DNA of 64,000 nucleotides, taken from NCBI RefSeq assembly GCF_016808095.1, contig NC_068973.1, positions 18,891,501-18,955,500 on the forward strand, in the 5' to 3' direction. The stretch comes from Vigna angularis. Its lineage: Eukaryota; Streptophyta; Magnoliopsida; Fabales; Fabaceae. Below the pieces are notes generated by a model. It was not told the origin of the DNA and did no database searches. It was given only the letters and a program-made list of their open reading frames with translations. The position numbers and the translations under genes are program-made. Below, one piece after another: positions 34,235 to 46,489 of this stretch. Within the stretch, counting starts at the first letter, position 1. Every line of letters begins with the position of its first letter.

Positions 34235-34970
34235 CAATAGATCTCAATCAAAAGGGGTGAATTGGTTTAAAAAGTTTTTGACATTTCTTTTCAAAAATTA
34301 TGGTGTATGATAGCTATTTCAATAACCCTTTGCAATTTTTCGAAGATATAAAAATTAAGCAAAGAAAAAGAGATAAGAATCACACAAGAATTTATACTAG
34401 TTTGATTCAAGTGAGTTTACATCTCTTCTTCCAAACAACCTAAATTTGAAAGGATTTTCAGTGTAAAGTAGAGTTTTCAGATTTACAAGTTCACCTAAAG
34501 AAACCTAAACTCTTTAACAATAAAAAATTGAGTCTAAGCAAGTGATACACATAATCACTTGCCTACACAACAAACAGAGTAGGAATCAGATTTACAGTAA
34601 ACACAAGGACTAGAGTACACCTCAAGTGTGAATATTACAGTAGAACCAACATGGACCAACATTTATCCACGTATAGCTATGTCTTTTCTCTTCTTGGAAG
34701 CTTTTTGGTTGATTTCTAAGCCCGTAGTGTGCTCTCCAAGAATGTTGATTGCCTTTCTTTCTTTTAACAATTGACTTCTTGTTTTATTACATTTTTCACT
34801 TAGAGATGAAGGCAAAAACACATATTTATCTACTCAATTTAAAATTCATTTCAGTATATTAGTAAATGTGGTAATCGATTAATATGAACCTTTCAGAAGA
34901 AATGCAAAAAGGACATCATAAAAAACACATTGTTACCAATGTTTGCTTCCCCTTTCAACAATCGTTCCTT
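34235..34970 (-). repeat. diverged Sirevirus-like LTR fragment
   Basis: At the left edge, on the minus strand, are a primer-site-like ATTGGCACTAAC and an LTR-end-like AATTCACCCCTTTTGATTGAGA. These echo the family words AATTCACCCCCCTCTTGGTGTGAGA and TTGGCACTAGAG. It also contains TGGTAATCGATTAATATG near 34870, the family's palindrome. The rest has diverged. Confidence 0.45.
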
Positions 34971-37900
34971 TTTAAGTTCTTGAATGACTTTCATTGCCGT
35001 GATAACATTCATTTAGTAAATTATCCGTGGTTATTCATTTAGTAAATTATCCGTGGTTGATTTACTATTTGCAAAAACTAGTCACAATTGCAATATTTAC
35101 ATAAGTTTAGTATCCATTAGGTTGTTAGAAAAAAACAAATTGTGTCAATCTAATTTTGAAAAGAATTCATCATCTTATTATGAATAAAATAACATTAGTT
35201 TATATCTATTAATTTTCTATTAAATTTTTTTTTTCTAAATATAACTACATTTTTATAAGGTATTTTAAAAACTTACTGACAATATAATTTTTATGATATT
35301 TTAAATATATGATAATTAAACCATTTATTTTTTTTAATAAAACGTTACTTTATTAAATTTTAATCAATATGTTGTTTTAAACAAAATAAACAAGGGAGAA
35401 AAGTTTCATCTTATTAGCATATATAAGGACATAAGTGTCATTTACTTAGAACATGGACAAAATGAGTGTATTTAAAAATGAAAAAAAAAAAAAACTGTAA
35501 ATTATTTTATTAAAAAATAAAGAAGTATATTTCTATTTTAAAACTATCAGAGGCATGTGTATCTGTGTAGTAATTTTTTTCATTTAAATGCCAATAATAC
35601 ATATTCATTAATTAAATGTACGGTTGTTACCTATTTTTGGATGAAATGTGAAAGAATGAAACTTCTTAGGAATAGAATTTATCAAAAGTATGCATTATAA
35701 TTTTTTTTGTGATGATAATTACAATTAACAAAAGTAAATCTTTATTATAACGAAATTTATTATAATCATCTTTTTTAAGTTCTTGAATGACGTTCATTGC
35801 TGTGATAAAATTTATTTAGTAAATAATTCGTGTTTGATTTACTATTTGCAAAAACTAGTATTTTTTAAAAGATCAATTTGATACGTAGAAGTAAAAAAGT
35901 TCAGGGATCAATCTGTACATATTTATTGATACGTAGGAGTAAAATAGTTCAATCTAGATTTTTAATTTTTTCTGAATGCAACAATGTGACTTTTTTGGTA
36001 TGTTGAGATTGAAGTTAGTTCTACAAAATCCTGGTTATAAAATTGTATTATATAGAAAATAAACTGTCATTTTTTTTTATTTGTTAACCATTTTAATACT
36101 AAAGTAAGAGTCATTAAACCTCTGGAGATGATATGCTAGGCTCTCGGATTGTGTTTGTATTACTGGAAGGACATGTAGCAAAGAGTCTAATTTCTTGCAG
36201 AAATTTGTTTCATGTACAGAATTTGACCTTGTGGGTCCCGAAGGTCAATCGACAAAACCTGTTGGTGTTCCCCACAATCCTGACATTATTGAGAGTAAGC
36301 CCACAAATGAATACTGAAATGATGATAAGCTTAGATATCGGATGACATCAACCTGATTATGCAGTAATTGCTGGGCTATTTTGATATTCATATTTTTAAT
36401 ATTTTAAATTTTAGGAATATTGAAATGAGTGTTTACTATATATTATGAGGAGATGCCAATGAGAAGAGATTATGGATGTTTTAGCTAGAAAGATGGTGGT
36501 ATGGTGGTGTGGTGGCCGTTCTAAAACGATCATTTGAGTGGGCTGTACAAACAGTAACTGATGCGTGCTCTGATAAGTCAGTGAGTTTTATTTTGTATAT
36601 GTTGTAGTGTTTTTACCGTGCAAACGGGATTAATTTTCATTACTACAATTAAAAGTAATTAAATGATATGTTACAATAATGTTAGAGCATTTGATGATCT
36701 TCACTAAAATGACTTAAAGATAATGAGATTTATCCTGAACTTCATAAATTTGTAGTTAAATTTTATAATTTCACAATTGATATCTAATATATACATAAAT
36801 GTGAACTGAATGAATTATGATTAAAGTTGATCTGTATACCTTTTAAACATTTTCAAATATTATTTCGTAAAGTACATTTACAGTGATCATTTTTACCATA
36901 AATGGTTACATTTTTATTTAATCTAAAATGACTAATCTTCTTTACCATAAATAAATGATAGAATGAAGTCATTAACTTTTTATAGACTTTGTTGTAAGAA
37001 AAAGTTAATCCCATCATAAAAAAACTAATATTCATCATGCAAGAAATAAGGATAAACAAACTCCATCAAAGAATGTAATGGTGAATGTGTTGAGTGAGAG
37101 AAGTTCTTGTGGTATTTTAATATTGTCTGCATTTTTATTCAAATTCATGTATTTATTTTTAAATTTTAGAATCTAATAAGCAAATTTTTTTATAGTTGTC
37201 CACTTTCATTTGATTTTGTTATCTTTAATTTCATGTTTGTGACAACTTGAGAACTTTGGCCTATTGAAAAAGTAAATAATATATCAAAAACTAAATAATG
37301 TGACTATTACTAATAAGAGTATTTTCTCCTGGTATTGTAGAAACTAAACTTTTACCTCACATGGGAATATTGGTCAGATTTTTACTAAATGAATTTCCTT
37401 TTTCTTCTGGCACTTTCGCAATCATTTTTAATTGTGAAGAAATTAAATAGTCCCTTCTGAAAAAAATAACTTTCATGACAGTAAAAATTAAATAACCAAA
37501 AAGTGCCCACCAATTCTTAATTTAGATAACGTTGTCGTATTTCCAATATAAGATTTCATTTTGAAGGTGTATATGTTCAGTTCCATCTACAATGACATTG
37601 TTAAAGTCGTAACTGATTGCACATAACAAATGCAATTAAAACAATTAACTAAATTTGTTATTTTTAATAATGATTACTAACTACGAAGAAGTTCCACGAC
37701 CACTGTCAATTGTTATGAACTGATCGATATTGTTGCTGTCAATAAGCGCGATTTTGTTTTGTATTGCTGTAGCTATGGTGAATGTAAATCATGAGTACTT
37801 CAAATAAGGTGTTATTTTGTTTTACATATCTGACTTATTTTTCGATCATAATAGTTGAAATACATCAATCTTACCGCAAAATTTTAACTCGGACAATGGT

Positions 37901-38043
37901 TTCCAATTTCCAATATGAAGTACATTATGAATATTTCTCAATTCATTTCCATCTACTTATTATTATTTATTCCACAAATGAGATAGAAAATCATATTGAT
38001 GTTAATATTCAGATCTCTGGCTTCAAATAATACTAGCTAATAT
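34971..38043. other. AT-rich intergenic region with a local duplication
   Basis: No intact gene. A stretch near 34972-35085 (TTCTTGAATGACTTTCATTG ... GCAAAAACTAGT) recurs near 35778-35864. Inside the first copy, ATTCATTTAGTAAATTATCC is itself tandemly doubled. An exon-like scrap at 36133-36317 is listed separately. Confidence 0.5.
36133..36317 (+). pseudogene. exon-like scrap of unknown origin
   Basis: After a plausible acceptor TTTCTTGCAG (36191-36200), 38 codons stay open to a TGA at 36315-36317. They have coding-like composition, with a segment reading EFDLVGPEGQSTKPVGVPHN. The 60 bp before the acceptor also read as short open frames. I do not recognise the family. It could be the last exon of a decayed or captured gene, or chance. 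No partner exon was found nearby. Confidence 0.3.
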
Positions 38044-39291
38044 TAGGGATCACAGAAATCAAACACTGTTTTTTATACTGGTTCGGCTAAGCCTACATCT
38101 AGTGTCCTTCCAATCAACCTGAGTTGGAAGCCAATGCACTATAAAGATCTAGGTTTTTACAATAAGGTTTTTACAGCGACCTCACGTCAAAATGTAAAAC
38201 ACTTCTCTAACCCACTAATCTAAATATAGGCCGTACAACAACAAGACATGCAGCAAGAACACTCTCTTCTGCTGTTAAACCCTTTGAGACACTCTCAAAG
38301 TCAAGAACACAGTTCTTCTTCCTGTATACACCACATGGAACTCCAGCAATTCTAAGCATTTTCCAATGCTTTCCTGATCACGTACAAAACACCTTTGAGT
38401 GCAGAAAGATCAGACGTTTCCAAAGCATATCAACCTTACTACACAAGAAACCTTCAAGACTTCGATCACCACGGTCGTTCTTGGTTCTTGTAGCTTTTCT
38501 CACTTTTTTGTAATATCACACATGGTACACTGAAAGATATGAAAATGTAAAAAATCAATTCTCTTCTTCTTGTTTCTTCTTTCAGAAAATCAAATCATGC
38601 GTCAATATATAGTATGTCACAAAACAGACGCGTTTTAATCGATTCGGCTATTAATGTAGTCGAATACATTTGACAGTTGTAACAGAATAATAGTAGTCAA
38701 ATGCATTAATTGAATGCATAATTAATATAATCGATTTGTCATAAATGCTTGGTCAACATATTTAAAAATATGACCGTTGTGATAGTTATGTCAAACATTT
38801 AAACAATTTTCAAATCAACAACAAACTTAGTCAAATACAAGTTGCATGCAATCGATTAAGTAGAAACACTTAGCTCATTTTTGAAAACTTTTCTTCACAA
38901 ATCTCATCACAGCACACTTGAAAAAAATTTGTGCAAACCCACGAGTTTTAATCGATTTGAACAATAATGTAATCGACTTAAAACTGTTGTTTTTCCACAC
39001 TTTAAAGTTCAACAATATTGCTTGTGGTATTTTCATTTTCGAAAACATATGTTATGCATACACAAATAAAATCACATATCAATCACAATGGTATGCTATA
39101 ATCAACACAATAAAGTTCACATATATGGTTTTACAGATATAACAAAGTCAACATAAGCATATGACATGTATAACACAGCACACACGTGTTATTAATTATG
39201 TGTTGTCATCATCAAAAACACAGTTATCACTGAGATTGTGGGTTCAGTTAAACTAATGCTCCCCCTATCAACAATCTCAACAATTTCCCCC
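38044..39291 (-). repeat. 3' LTR of element C, truncated
   Basis: On the minus strand it begins TGTTGAGATTGTTGATAGGGG next to the purine tracts. It runs through the family LTR words to CAAACACTG and then GGGATC, where the last 150-200 bp of the LTR are missing. AATCGATT motifs occur repeatedly. Confidence 0.75.
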
Positions 39292-39640
39292 TTTTTTGAT
39301 GATGCACAACCATGATTAATAAAACCATGTTGTACAATCACAATCAAAGATTATCCACAATTACGATTCTCCAATTACATCAAATTCTCCCCCTTTGGGC
39401 ATTATCAAAAAAAGGCATACAAAGTATATTGTAATTGAAACACAGATAATTAACCAAATAGAGATGCATCAGTTAAGATAAAAGAATTAATTTGATGCTC
39501 CCCCTATAATTGATATTCACATGAACTTAATATTTTCTTCCCCTTAATGGAAACATGTGAACAACTTAGCAATATGCAATGCTCCCCCTGTCATTATGCA
39601 TGTTTCAACTTCAAATCACAGATGCACAATGCAGTAATAT
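39280..39640 (-). other. multiple polypurine tracts, element C
   Basis: On the plus strand pyrimidine runs recur: TTTCCCCCTTTTTTGATGATG near 39288, TTCTCCCCCTTTGGGCATTA near 39380, GCTCCCCCTATAATTGA near 39500, TTCTTCCCCTTAA near 39536 and GCTCCCCCTGTCATTATGCA near 39580. They are polypurine on the minus strand, adjacent to the 3' LTR, as in Sireviruses. Confidence 0.75.
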
Positions 39641-40333
39641 CAGAGTTTGTATCATTGCATGTAAGAGCATATTCAAGTAATGCATCAAAGCAAGATTATA
39701 ATAGTAATGTCAGAGCATAATTGATACAACGGTTTAAAACATTTAATATCTCAAAACATATTCACAACGGATAAACACAGAGATATAAGATGCATAAACA
39801 TATAATAGTCAGTAAGTCAAGGTTATAAGATATCAAATATCAAAAGTTTGGAATCTTCAAACCCAGTTACGAAGACCAATCGATTAGAGTTTTATCGTAA
39901 TCGATTTATTTGTTGTAGAGTATTGTAGATTTCCATTCAAGCTCAGTCAACAAGTACTGTTCCTGCATAACCTTTCAGGTTCAACTAGATCAAGCAATTT
40001 AGTAACAATGCAGTATAGTAATCAATCACAGTTAATGTATGAATATACAATGATGTGAATGTTTCAGTAAAATCTGGCAAATTGCATACATACACATGGG
40101 TGAATCGATTTCGTTAATCAGTTTCACACACTCAACCACATATATGATCATCCAAACACAGGTTGATTTAAATTGAAATCTGATGTCATTCATGATCAAA
40201 CAGCTATTACAATCAGATATGACCCAAAAGAGCTATGACATTTAATGCCAATCATTACAAGCAAAAAAAAAACAAGAAAATCACAGACACCTATTAAGAT
40301 AAAACAAAGACTCCATAAAAAGACATCAACACC

Positions 40334-41361
40334 CTATTCTGAGTTAGACATGTCCATGGAATCCTCTTCACTGGATATATCATCCTCATCCGTTGACTCC
40401 TATGTTGATGTAGAGCTATCCACATAATTCTTGATAATTTCTTCCATTTTCTTCTCCATACGCATAATAGATTTCTTCATCTTGCTAACCCTCTTAGATG
40501 TTTTCTCAAATCTGTTTACCACAAAGCTCTCAAACTCAGATTTGGGAGAGAAGGAAACCGATTCAATATCAAAATCAAACACTTCATCTTTGTCCTTGAT
40601 TTGAGTTTGTTCGCACTGAATACCCATCCTAAGGACATTTTCTTCAAACCAATACATGTTAGTATTGCCTTTCCAATTTCATTTGTTCTGTTACATATGA
40701 CCTTAGTCTCACCAATAAGAACTACTTAGCTGAGTGCCAAAATTTTACTAATGAACACCCCATAGGGTAGGTTTATCGAGTCATTTACACCTGTATCAAT
40801 AATATGTTTCTTGAATACTACTACGCAGTTTGTTGGTATTCTGAACTGTATTGCATTCAACAAATACAAATCTTCAAATGATAACTTGTCATAGTGAAAT
40901 CTTCCCGGTAACAGTATCCAATCAATGATGTATGTAATCATTTTTACTTCCCTATCCAATCCCCTGTGTAGAAATCCTTTTTCTTTTTTGTATCTTCCAG
41001 GATACCTCATGCAATCCTTATACATTTGTCTCTTTGTAGTCCATCTTTTACACGTGAATGGATATCACCGTTGACAACTTTGAGATTGTTATAGAACACA
41101 CCAATTAATTTCGGATAGTAGTCACCCTTCATCTGAACAAAAGTAGATAAACCTTGATGAGCGAGTTTTTTTGGAAATATAAATCTTTCACTTCTGGAAC
41201 AGAGATAACTCGAGTGATTTTTGCGGAACAACTTCTTTGACTCTTTTCCATCCCATAAATCTTTCTCTAGTAGCACTGTCACTGATCCATCCTGAAGGAC
41301 TTACATTTCTTTTAGATGGAGGGACCCTTCTAGCGCATTTTAATGAAGAGAATGATGCCAT
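40334..41361 (-). pseudogene. env-like / plant transposon-protein ORF, element C
   Basis: It starts at a Met beginning MASFSSLKCARRVPPSKRN. The shared block SPSGWISDSATRERFMGWK follows, then LAHQGLSTFVQMKGDYYPKL, FYNNLKVVNGDI and FLHRGLDREVKMITYIIDW. The C-terminus is basic, then an acidic coiled-coil tail ending DMSNSE. It aligns along its length with the B copy. Frameshifts near 41190-41280, 41020 and 40660-40730 and a stop near 40400 break it. Confidence 0.6.
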
Positions 41362-41907
41362 GTTCAAAGGATTCAATAGAAAAAGTCTTACACAGGTTTT
41401 TAAGGTTTTGCTTATGGCAAACAATGAGACACAACAATACACAAGCTATTTTCCAATCAAATATTTGTAAGGGCGCGAAGCAAAATTTTAGTATTAGCCC
41501 ATTCAACTTTTCAGAACATGAAAGCCCATAACAGAAAAATAATCGATTTTATTAAAATCATAGTCGACTTATGTGTATGACAAAGTATTACCAGAAAAAC
41601 AAAGAAACAAATACACAAAACATAATTGACTCTATACATAACACAATCGATTAAAAGTCATGCAATCAGATTTTCATACAAATAAATCAATCACATATAC
41701 ACTCATCAATCATGCATATAACAATCATTCATATTAACACTTATGATGCATGAGTGTATGAGAAATAATTTGTTCCAGTTACCACATTTAGATAATTAAG
41801 AACTTGTGATTTGTTCAATTGTAGTTCATCCTTGAGCACTATTTCTGCTTCAGTTGCAGGTTATTTACCTGCAAAACAATTTAATGCTTTTGTAGTAGGT
41901 ACCCAGA

Positions 41908-42662
41908 TTAACTTGGGTCCTTTTGGTTAGTTATAGGGGGTTGTTCCTTAGGAATCCACTTATATTTTCCTTTAGGAACCCCAACCTTTCTGTAGTAGAA
42001 ACAAGCATTTGAGATAGGTTTACTCAGATCAATAAACTTCTTAGAATTAATCCTATTACTCTTTGCTTTATAGCCAATGCCTTGCCTATTAATTGCTCTA
42101 CCAGATGATCTTAACACAACATTTAGATTTTCTTTTCCTTGAGTAAATTTAGCTAGTGTGCTTGTAAAGTAATCTATCTTTTCTAAGTGTATTGGACAAT
42201 TATCAAATTTCTTTTCCACAATCTCTATTTCAGTTTTAACATTTGCTTTAGCAGATTGTAATGCAGCTTCTAATTCATTTTCTAGCTTTTCACTATCCTT
42301 TACAAGGTTATCAATTCTATATTCATAATCTTTCCTCTCAGAAAATAATCGATTCATCTTGTATTGGAGTCGCATGGCCTCTGTATGTATTTCTTGAAAT
42401 GCATCTAGTAGCAAGTTGTACTTGACTTTGATCGTTTCATTCTCGAAATCACTATCACTATAATCATCAAAGTATGTAGAGCCTGCCATGAAACATAAAT
42501 TTGACTCCTCTTCAACACTGCAATCATCATCACTTGAAGAATTACCATCACTGTTTTCCTAGGCTATATAGGCTTTCCTTTGCTTACTTTTCTTATTCTG
42601 AGGGTACTTGGTGGTTGCTTTCTGCCTATTCTTCAAGTTTGAACAGTCAGGCTTTATGTGGC
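41908..42662 (-). pseudogene. gag C-terminal half, element C
   Basis: The main open part (42489-41908, 193 residues) has a long charged helical segment (KDSEKLENELEAALQSAKAN), likely coiled coil. It then has RQGIGYKAKS, DLSKPISNACFYY and VPKGKYKWIPKEQPP. It corresponds to the segment after the zinc knuckle in element B. Upstream, to 42662, the Ser/Asp-rich stretch continues with a stop. The zinc-knuckle codons themselves are split by the solo LTR; their remainder is at 43948-43978. Confidence 0.7.
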
Positions 42663-43947
42663 TGATAACAGTTGAAAAACTGTTATTTTTATACTTAAAT
42701 TTGACCTTAAAGACAACCTTTATGACTTAGAAACTAGCTTGAAATCATGTTTTTGTTGAAGTTTTGGGAATAAGAGAGTTGGATAAGTTTTATGCTTGAT
42801 TTCCTTGTTTTTGCAGGTTTTTAAGATGAATTGAGTGAAAGAAGTGAAGGAACTAAGAGTTGGATTCAGAAAAGGAAGAAAAAGTGCAAAAAAGGAAGAA
42901 GTCGCATGTACCACTCAGCGCCATTTACCGTTGAGCGACACTTTGAAGACTCGCAGTCACTGTTGAGGGGCAAAACTGCAGCTGAGGGGCAGAATAGAAG
43001 TCACGCACTTACCGCTGAGCGGCATTCTGATGGGCTTGGGGTCACTTTTATGTAATTTTTAGAATATTATATAAGGTTTTAGTTAACCTAGGTCAAGTAG
43101 CTTTTGATGGCTTAAGCACAAAAACACACTTTTCACCCCTTGAGGGTAGATTTGGGGATGGTGACGACTCTCCTCTTCTCTTTCTCGGGTTTTTCTATCT
43201 CTTTCATTATTTCATTCCATTGTTCATCTAGTTTTTCCATGATGATGGAGAACTAAATCTTTATTGTTGTTGGGGAATCAATGTAATCCTTTGAAACTCT
43301 CATGTATTGAATTTGTTCTTCGAGATCTTTTAAAGATACGTGCTTTCTTTCATTAATTGTTAGGGTTTTTCCTCTTTGCTCTAAGCATGCATTGTTTAAC
43401 TCATTCGATGTCATGATTATTGATTTTGTCGATATGGACACATACGGGGAAACCTAGATCTCGGGAATCTCTCCCAATAGTAGTATAAACCTAGACATAG
43501 GAGTATGATGGTTGGTTGCCTTTAAGCTTCTATGCTTTATAATGCATGAGTAATTGCTAGGAGACAAGACATTGTAAACTAGTGATTATGATTAGGCTTT
43601 CTTCGCCGAGACATCGGATTTAAGGTAATTTAGAAAGTGGCATTAACATTAATGAAGAAAGACGAATTCATAAATACATGAGAGTAAGTTAGGTGAAATC
43701 TAAACCCCAACAACAATATCATCAACTTCATTCATTCATTCTTGCGTTTAGCCTCAATTGATCAAATTGCATTCATGTTTATTTTATTGCATTTGCATTC
43801 AAAAACCCCAAAATATTTCTTTAGAGTCTTAATTAGTTAAGTAATCACATAACTGTTTAGTGCCTTGAGTCTCCTGAGAAACGATACTTGGTTTCACCAT
43901 TTTTTATTACTTGATACGATTCGGTTACACTTGCTGAGGGTTAAACA
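42663..43947 (+). mobile_element. Athila-type solo LTR, TSD GTGGC
   Basis: A 1285-bp block beginning TGATAACAGTTG and ending GAGGGTTAAACA interrupts the gag of element C. GTGGC lies on both sides (42658-42662, 43948-43952). It matches the 3' LTR of element D (59457 onward) in order and words: the start TGATAACRGTTG, GGAGAACTAAAT, GAAACGATACTTGG and TTACTTGATAC. It therefore belongs to the same Athila-like family. It has no internal sequence, consistent with a solo LTR. Confidence 0.9.
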
Positions 43948-43978
43948 GTGGCCATCCTTTCCGCATTCATAGCATTGT

Positions 43979-44225
43979 CATGCATACACATATAAAATCA
44001 TATATTTCACACTGTGATATGCAATGAACAACACAAACATAGCTCAAACATGTTCTCAGATATGCTTTAACAGATTTAACACATTAAAGAAAAGCATATG
44101 ACATGTAAACGTAGAACATGTAACACAGAATACACATGTGCTATTAATTATGTGTTGTCATCATCAAAAACTCAGATATCACTGAGATTGTGGGTTAAGC
44201 TAAACCTGTGCTCCCCCTATCAACA
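43979..44225 (-). repeat. 3' LTR start of element G, truncated
   Basis: On the minus strand it begins TGTTGATAGGGGGAGCAC and runs through the family words to GTATGCATG. There it meets the gag of element C at 43978. Only about the first 250 bp of the LTR remain. Confidence 0.65.
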
Positions 44226-44530
44226 ATCTCCCCCTTTTTTGATGATGCACAACCATGATTAATAATCAACCATGTTGCATAAATCAAATACAGATTATCA
44301 ACCAATTACAGAAATATCATAATGCTCCCCCTTTGGGCATTAGCAAAAAAGGTAAGCACACTATAATTGATACACAGATAATCAAGCACAATAGAGATGC
44401 ATAAGATAAAAACATTGTATGATGCTCCCCTTGACAATATTATTTACATGATTTAGGATATTCTCCCCCTTAAATGAATACATGTAAAACAGTTCAATAA
44501 CATGCAATGATCCCCCTGTCATTATGCATG
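44219..44530 (-). other. multiple polypurine tracts, element G
   Basis: Plus-strand pyrimidine tracts: GCTCCCCCTATCAACAATC, then ATCTCCCCCTTTTTTGATG, GCTCCCCCTTTGGGCATTA, TTCTCCCCCTTAAATGA and ATCCCCCTGTCATTATGCA. The same order as in element C shows a conserved mPPT block. Confidence 0.75.
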
Positions 44531-45264
44531 TTTCAATCTCAAAACACGTATGCACAATGCAATAATCAGAGTGTATATTAGAGCATGTAAAAGTATATTC
44601 TAAGTTATGTATCAAAGCAGATATGGAACAATAATATCAGATAAAAAAATTGATCCATTTTCAATCAGCAAAAAACAATTTAATTTCTTATCATCTCAAA
44701 ATATGTATATCAGTTGAGTAACGAGATATAAGAAGAATAAACGTTCAACAAGATTTAGAGATATCGAATATTACAAGTTTGGAATCTTTAAACCACTGTT
44801 GATACTCAATTGATTTTAATCCAGTCAGAATTGATTTCTTGTTGTAGCATATTGTTGACTTTCCAGTTTGATCTAGCCAGCAAGTAATGTTCCTGCAAAA
44901 CCTTTCATTGTCTTTCTAGATCAAGCATTTTAGAATCAGTATAATACAGGAATTATCACAGATAATGTGTGAGTATGCAAAGATATGAATGTAACAGTAA
45001 AATGTAACAATTTTGCATACAAGCATATTGTAATCGATTTAAGTGCTATCAGTTTTACTCAATCACAGATATAATTTTTCATACACAGATTGAGTTATAC
45101 ACAAACTCTGATTTCATTGAAATTTTAATCATGGATTACAATCAGATTGAAACAAAACAAAGACGGCATATTAAGCCAGCAATACAAAAGAAACACAGAA
45201 AACAATACAATCAAAACACATCAACCCAAGACTCTAAACTATAACCACAAGACCCTTATCCTAT

Positions 45265-45912
45265 TTCATATTACTCTACAATCTTCACATATGCATTATC
45301 CTCCTCACTTTCAGAATCATCAACAGAGGTGTCACCAAATGCATTTATCCTCAATGCATAGTCCATTTTTCTATGCAGCTCAGTGAAGGATCTTTGAAGC
45401 ATTGACATTTTCTCATCAAGTCTTTTAAATCTTTCATCTATGAACTCTTCAAATCTTGTTTGAGGTCTGAATTTATATCTTGATGTGTCAATATTTATAG
45501 GATTAACTTCATCAGTACCAGGACAATGCTCATCCTTAAAAATCCATCCTTCTTTCTTCTTTGCTAAGATGATCAATACTGAAGGAGTCATACTTCCCTA
45601 TCATATTCAGATCTTTCAAAAAGTTGTTATAAATATCCACTTTGTTGAACCCTGGTATGCCATGATGTGCTTTCAGTCCTCCAGGCTGAAATCCAGCAAT
45701 ATATTTCCATATGGAATCATCAATGCGAATAGTCTCACCCTTAACTCTTCAAATCTTGTTTGAGGCCTGAATTTATATCTTGATGTGTCAATATTTATTT
45801 GATTAACTTCATCAGTACTAGGACAATTCTCATCCTTGAAAATCCATCCTTCTTTCTTCTTTGCTAAGATGATCAATATTGAAGGAGTCAAATGCATTAA
45901 TTGAAAGCGCAA
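45265..45912 (-). pseudogene. env-like C-terminal fragment with partial duplication, element G
   Basis: Minus-strand pieces read KKEGWIFKDEHCPGTDEVNP, then a Phe/Arg-rich block and a coiled-coil tail (FKRLDEKMSMLQRSFTELHRKM) with an acidic end. They match the post-pol ORF tail of the family in position and style. Segments 45443-45592 and 45743-45892 are near-identical copies exactly 300 bp apart. The N-terminal domain is absent. Confidence 0.55.
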
Positions 45913-46489
45913 TTAATGTAATCGATTTGCAATAAATGTTACGTCAACATATTTAAACATATGACTGTTGTGACAGTTATGTCAAGCATTGAAACAATTT
46001 TCAAATCTTTAACAAACTTAGTCGAATACAAGATGCATGCAATCGGTTAAGTAGTAACACTCAGCATATTTTTGAAAAGTTTTCTTCTCAAAATTCAACA
46101 CAGCACACTTGAAAATAATTTGTGCAAAGACACGAGTTTTAATCGATTTCACCACCAATGTAATCGACTTAAAACTTATTGTTTTGCTACAGTTAAAAAG
46201 TTCAAATAACTGAAGCTTGGTGCTTGTGATTTTTCATTTTTGAAAACTCATATTATGCATACACAGATAAAAACACATTTCCAACACAGTAGTATGCAAT
46301 AATCAACACAATATGTTCACAGTTATGCTTATACAAATATAACACAATAAGCATATAAGCATGTAACATGTAACATAGTACATGCACACATGTGTTTTTA
46401 TTAACTATGTACTGTCATCATCAAAAACACAAATATCACTGAGATTGTGGGTTCAGCTAATCCTGTGCTCCCCATATCAACAATCTTAA
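45893..46489 (-). repeat. LTR fragment of the B/C/F/G family
   Basis: On the minus strand it begins AAGATTGTTGATATGGGGAGCAC and runs into family LTR sequence (AATCGATT words, TTAAACATATGACTGTTGTG) to 45893. It is fused at the right directly to RT codons ending LYQMDV. At the left it is fused to the duplicated env-like piece. No target duplication marks either edge, so this is a recombination or deletion product. Confidence 0.6.

Larger units (their letters stand above)
38044..43978 (-). mobile_element. Sirevirus-like copia element C (minus strand), pol and 5' LTR missing
   Basis: Minus-strand order, right to left: gag C-terminal part (42662-41908), env-like ORF (41361-40334), 3' internal region, multiple polypurine tracts (39640-39280) and 3' LTR (39291-38044, its far end truncated). 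As in element B there is no pol between gag and the env-like ORF. An Athila-type solo LTR interrupts gag at 42663-43947. Gag stops abruptly at 43978, where an LTR piece of another copy begins. Confidence 0.75.
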
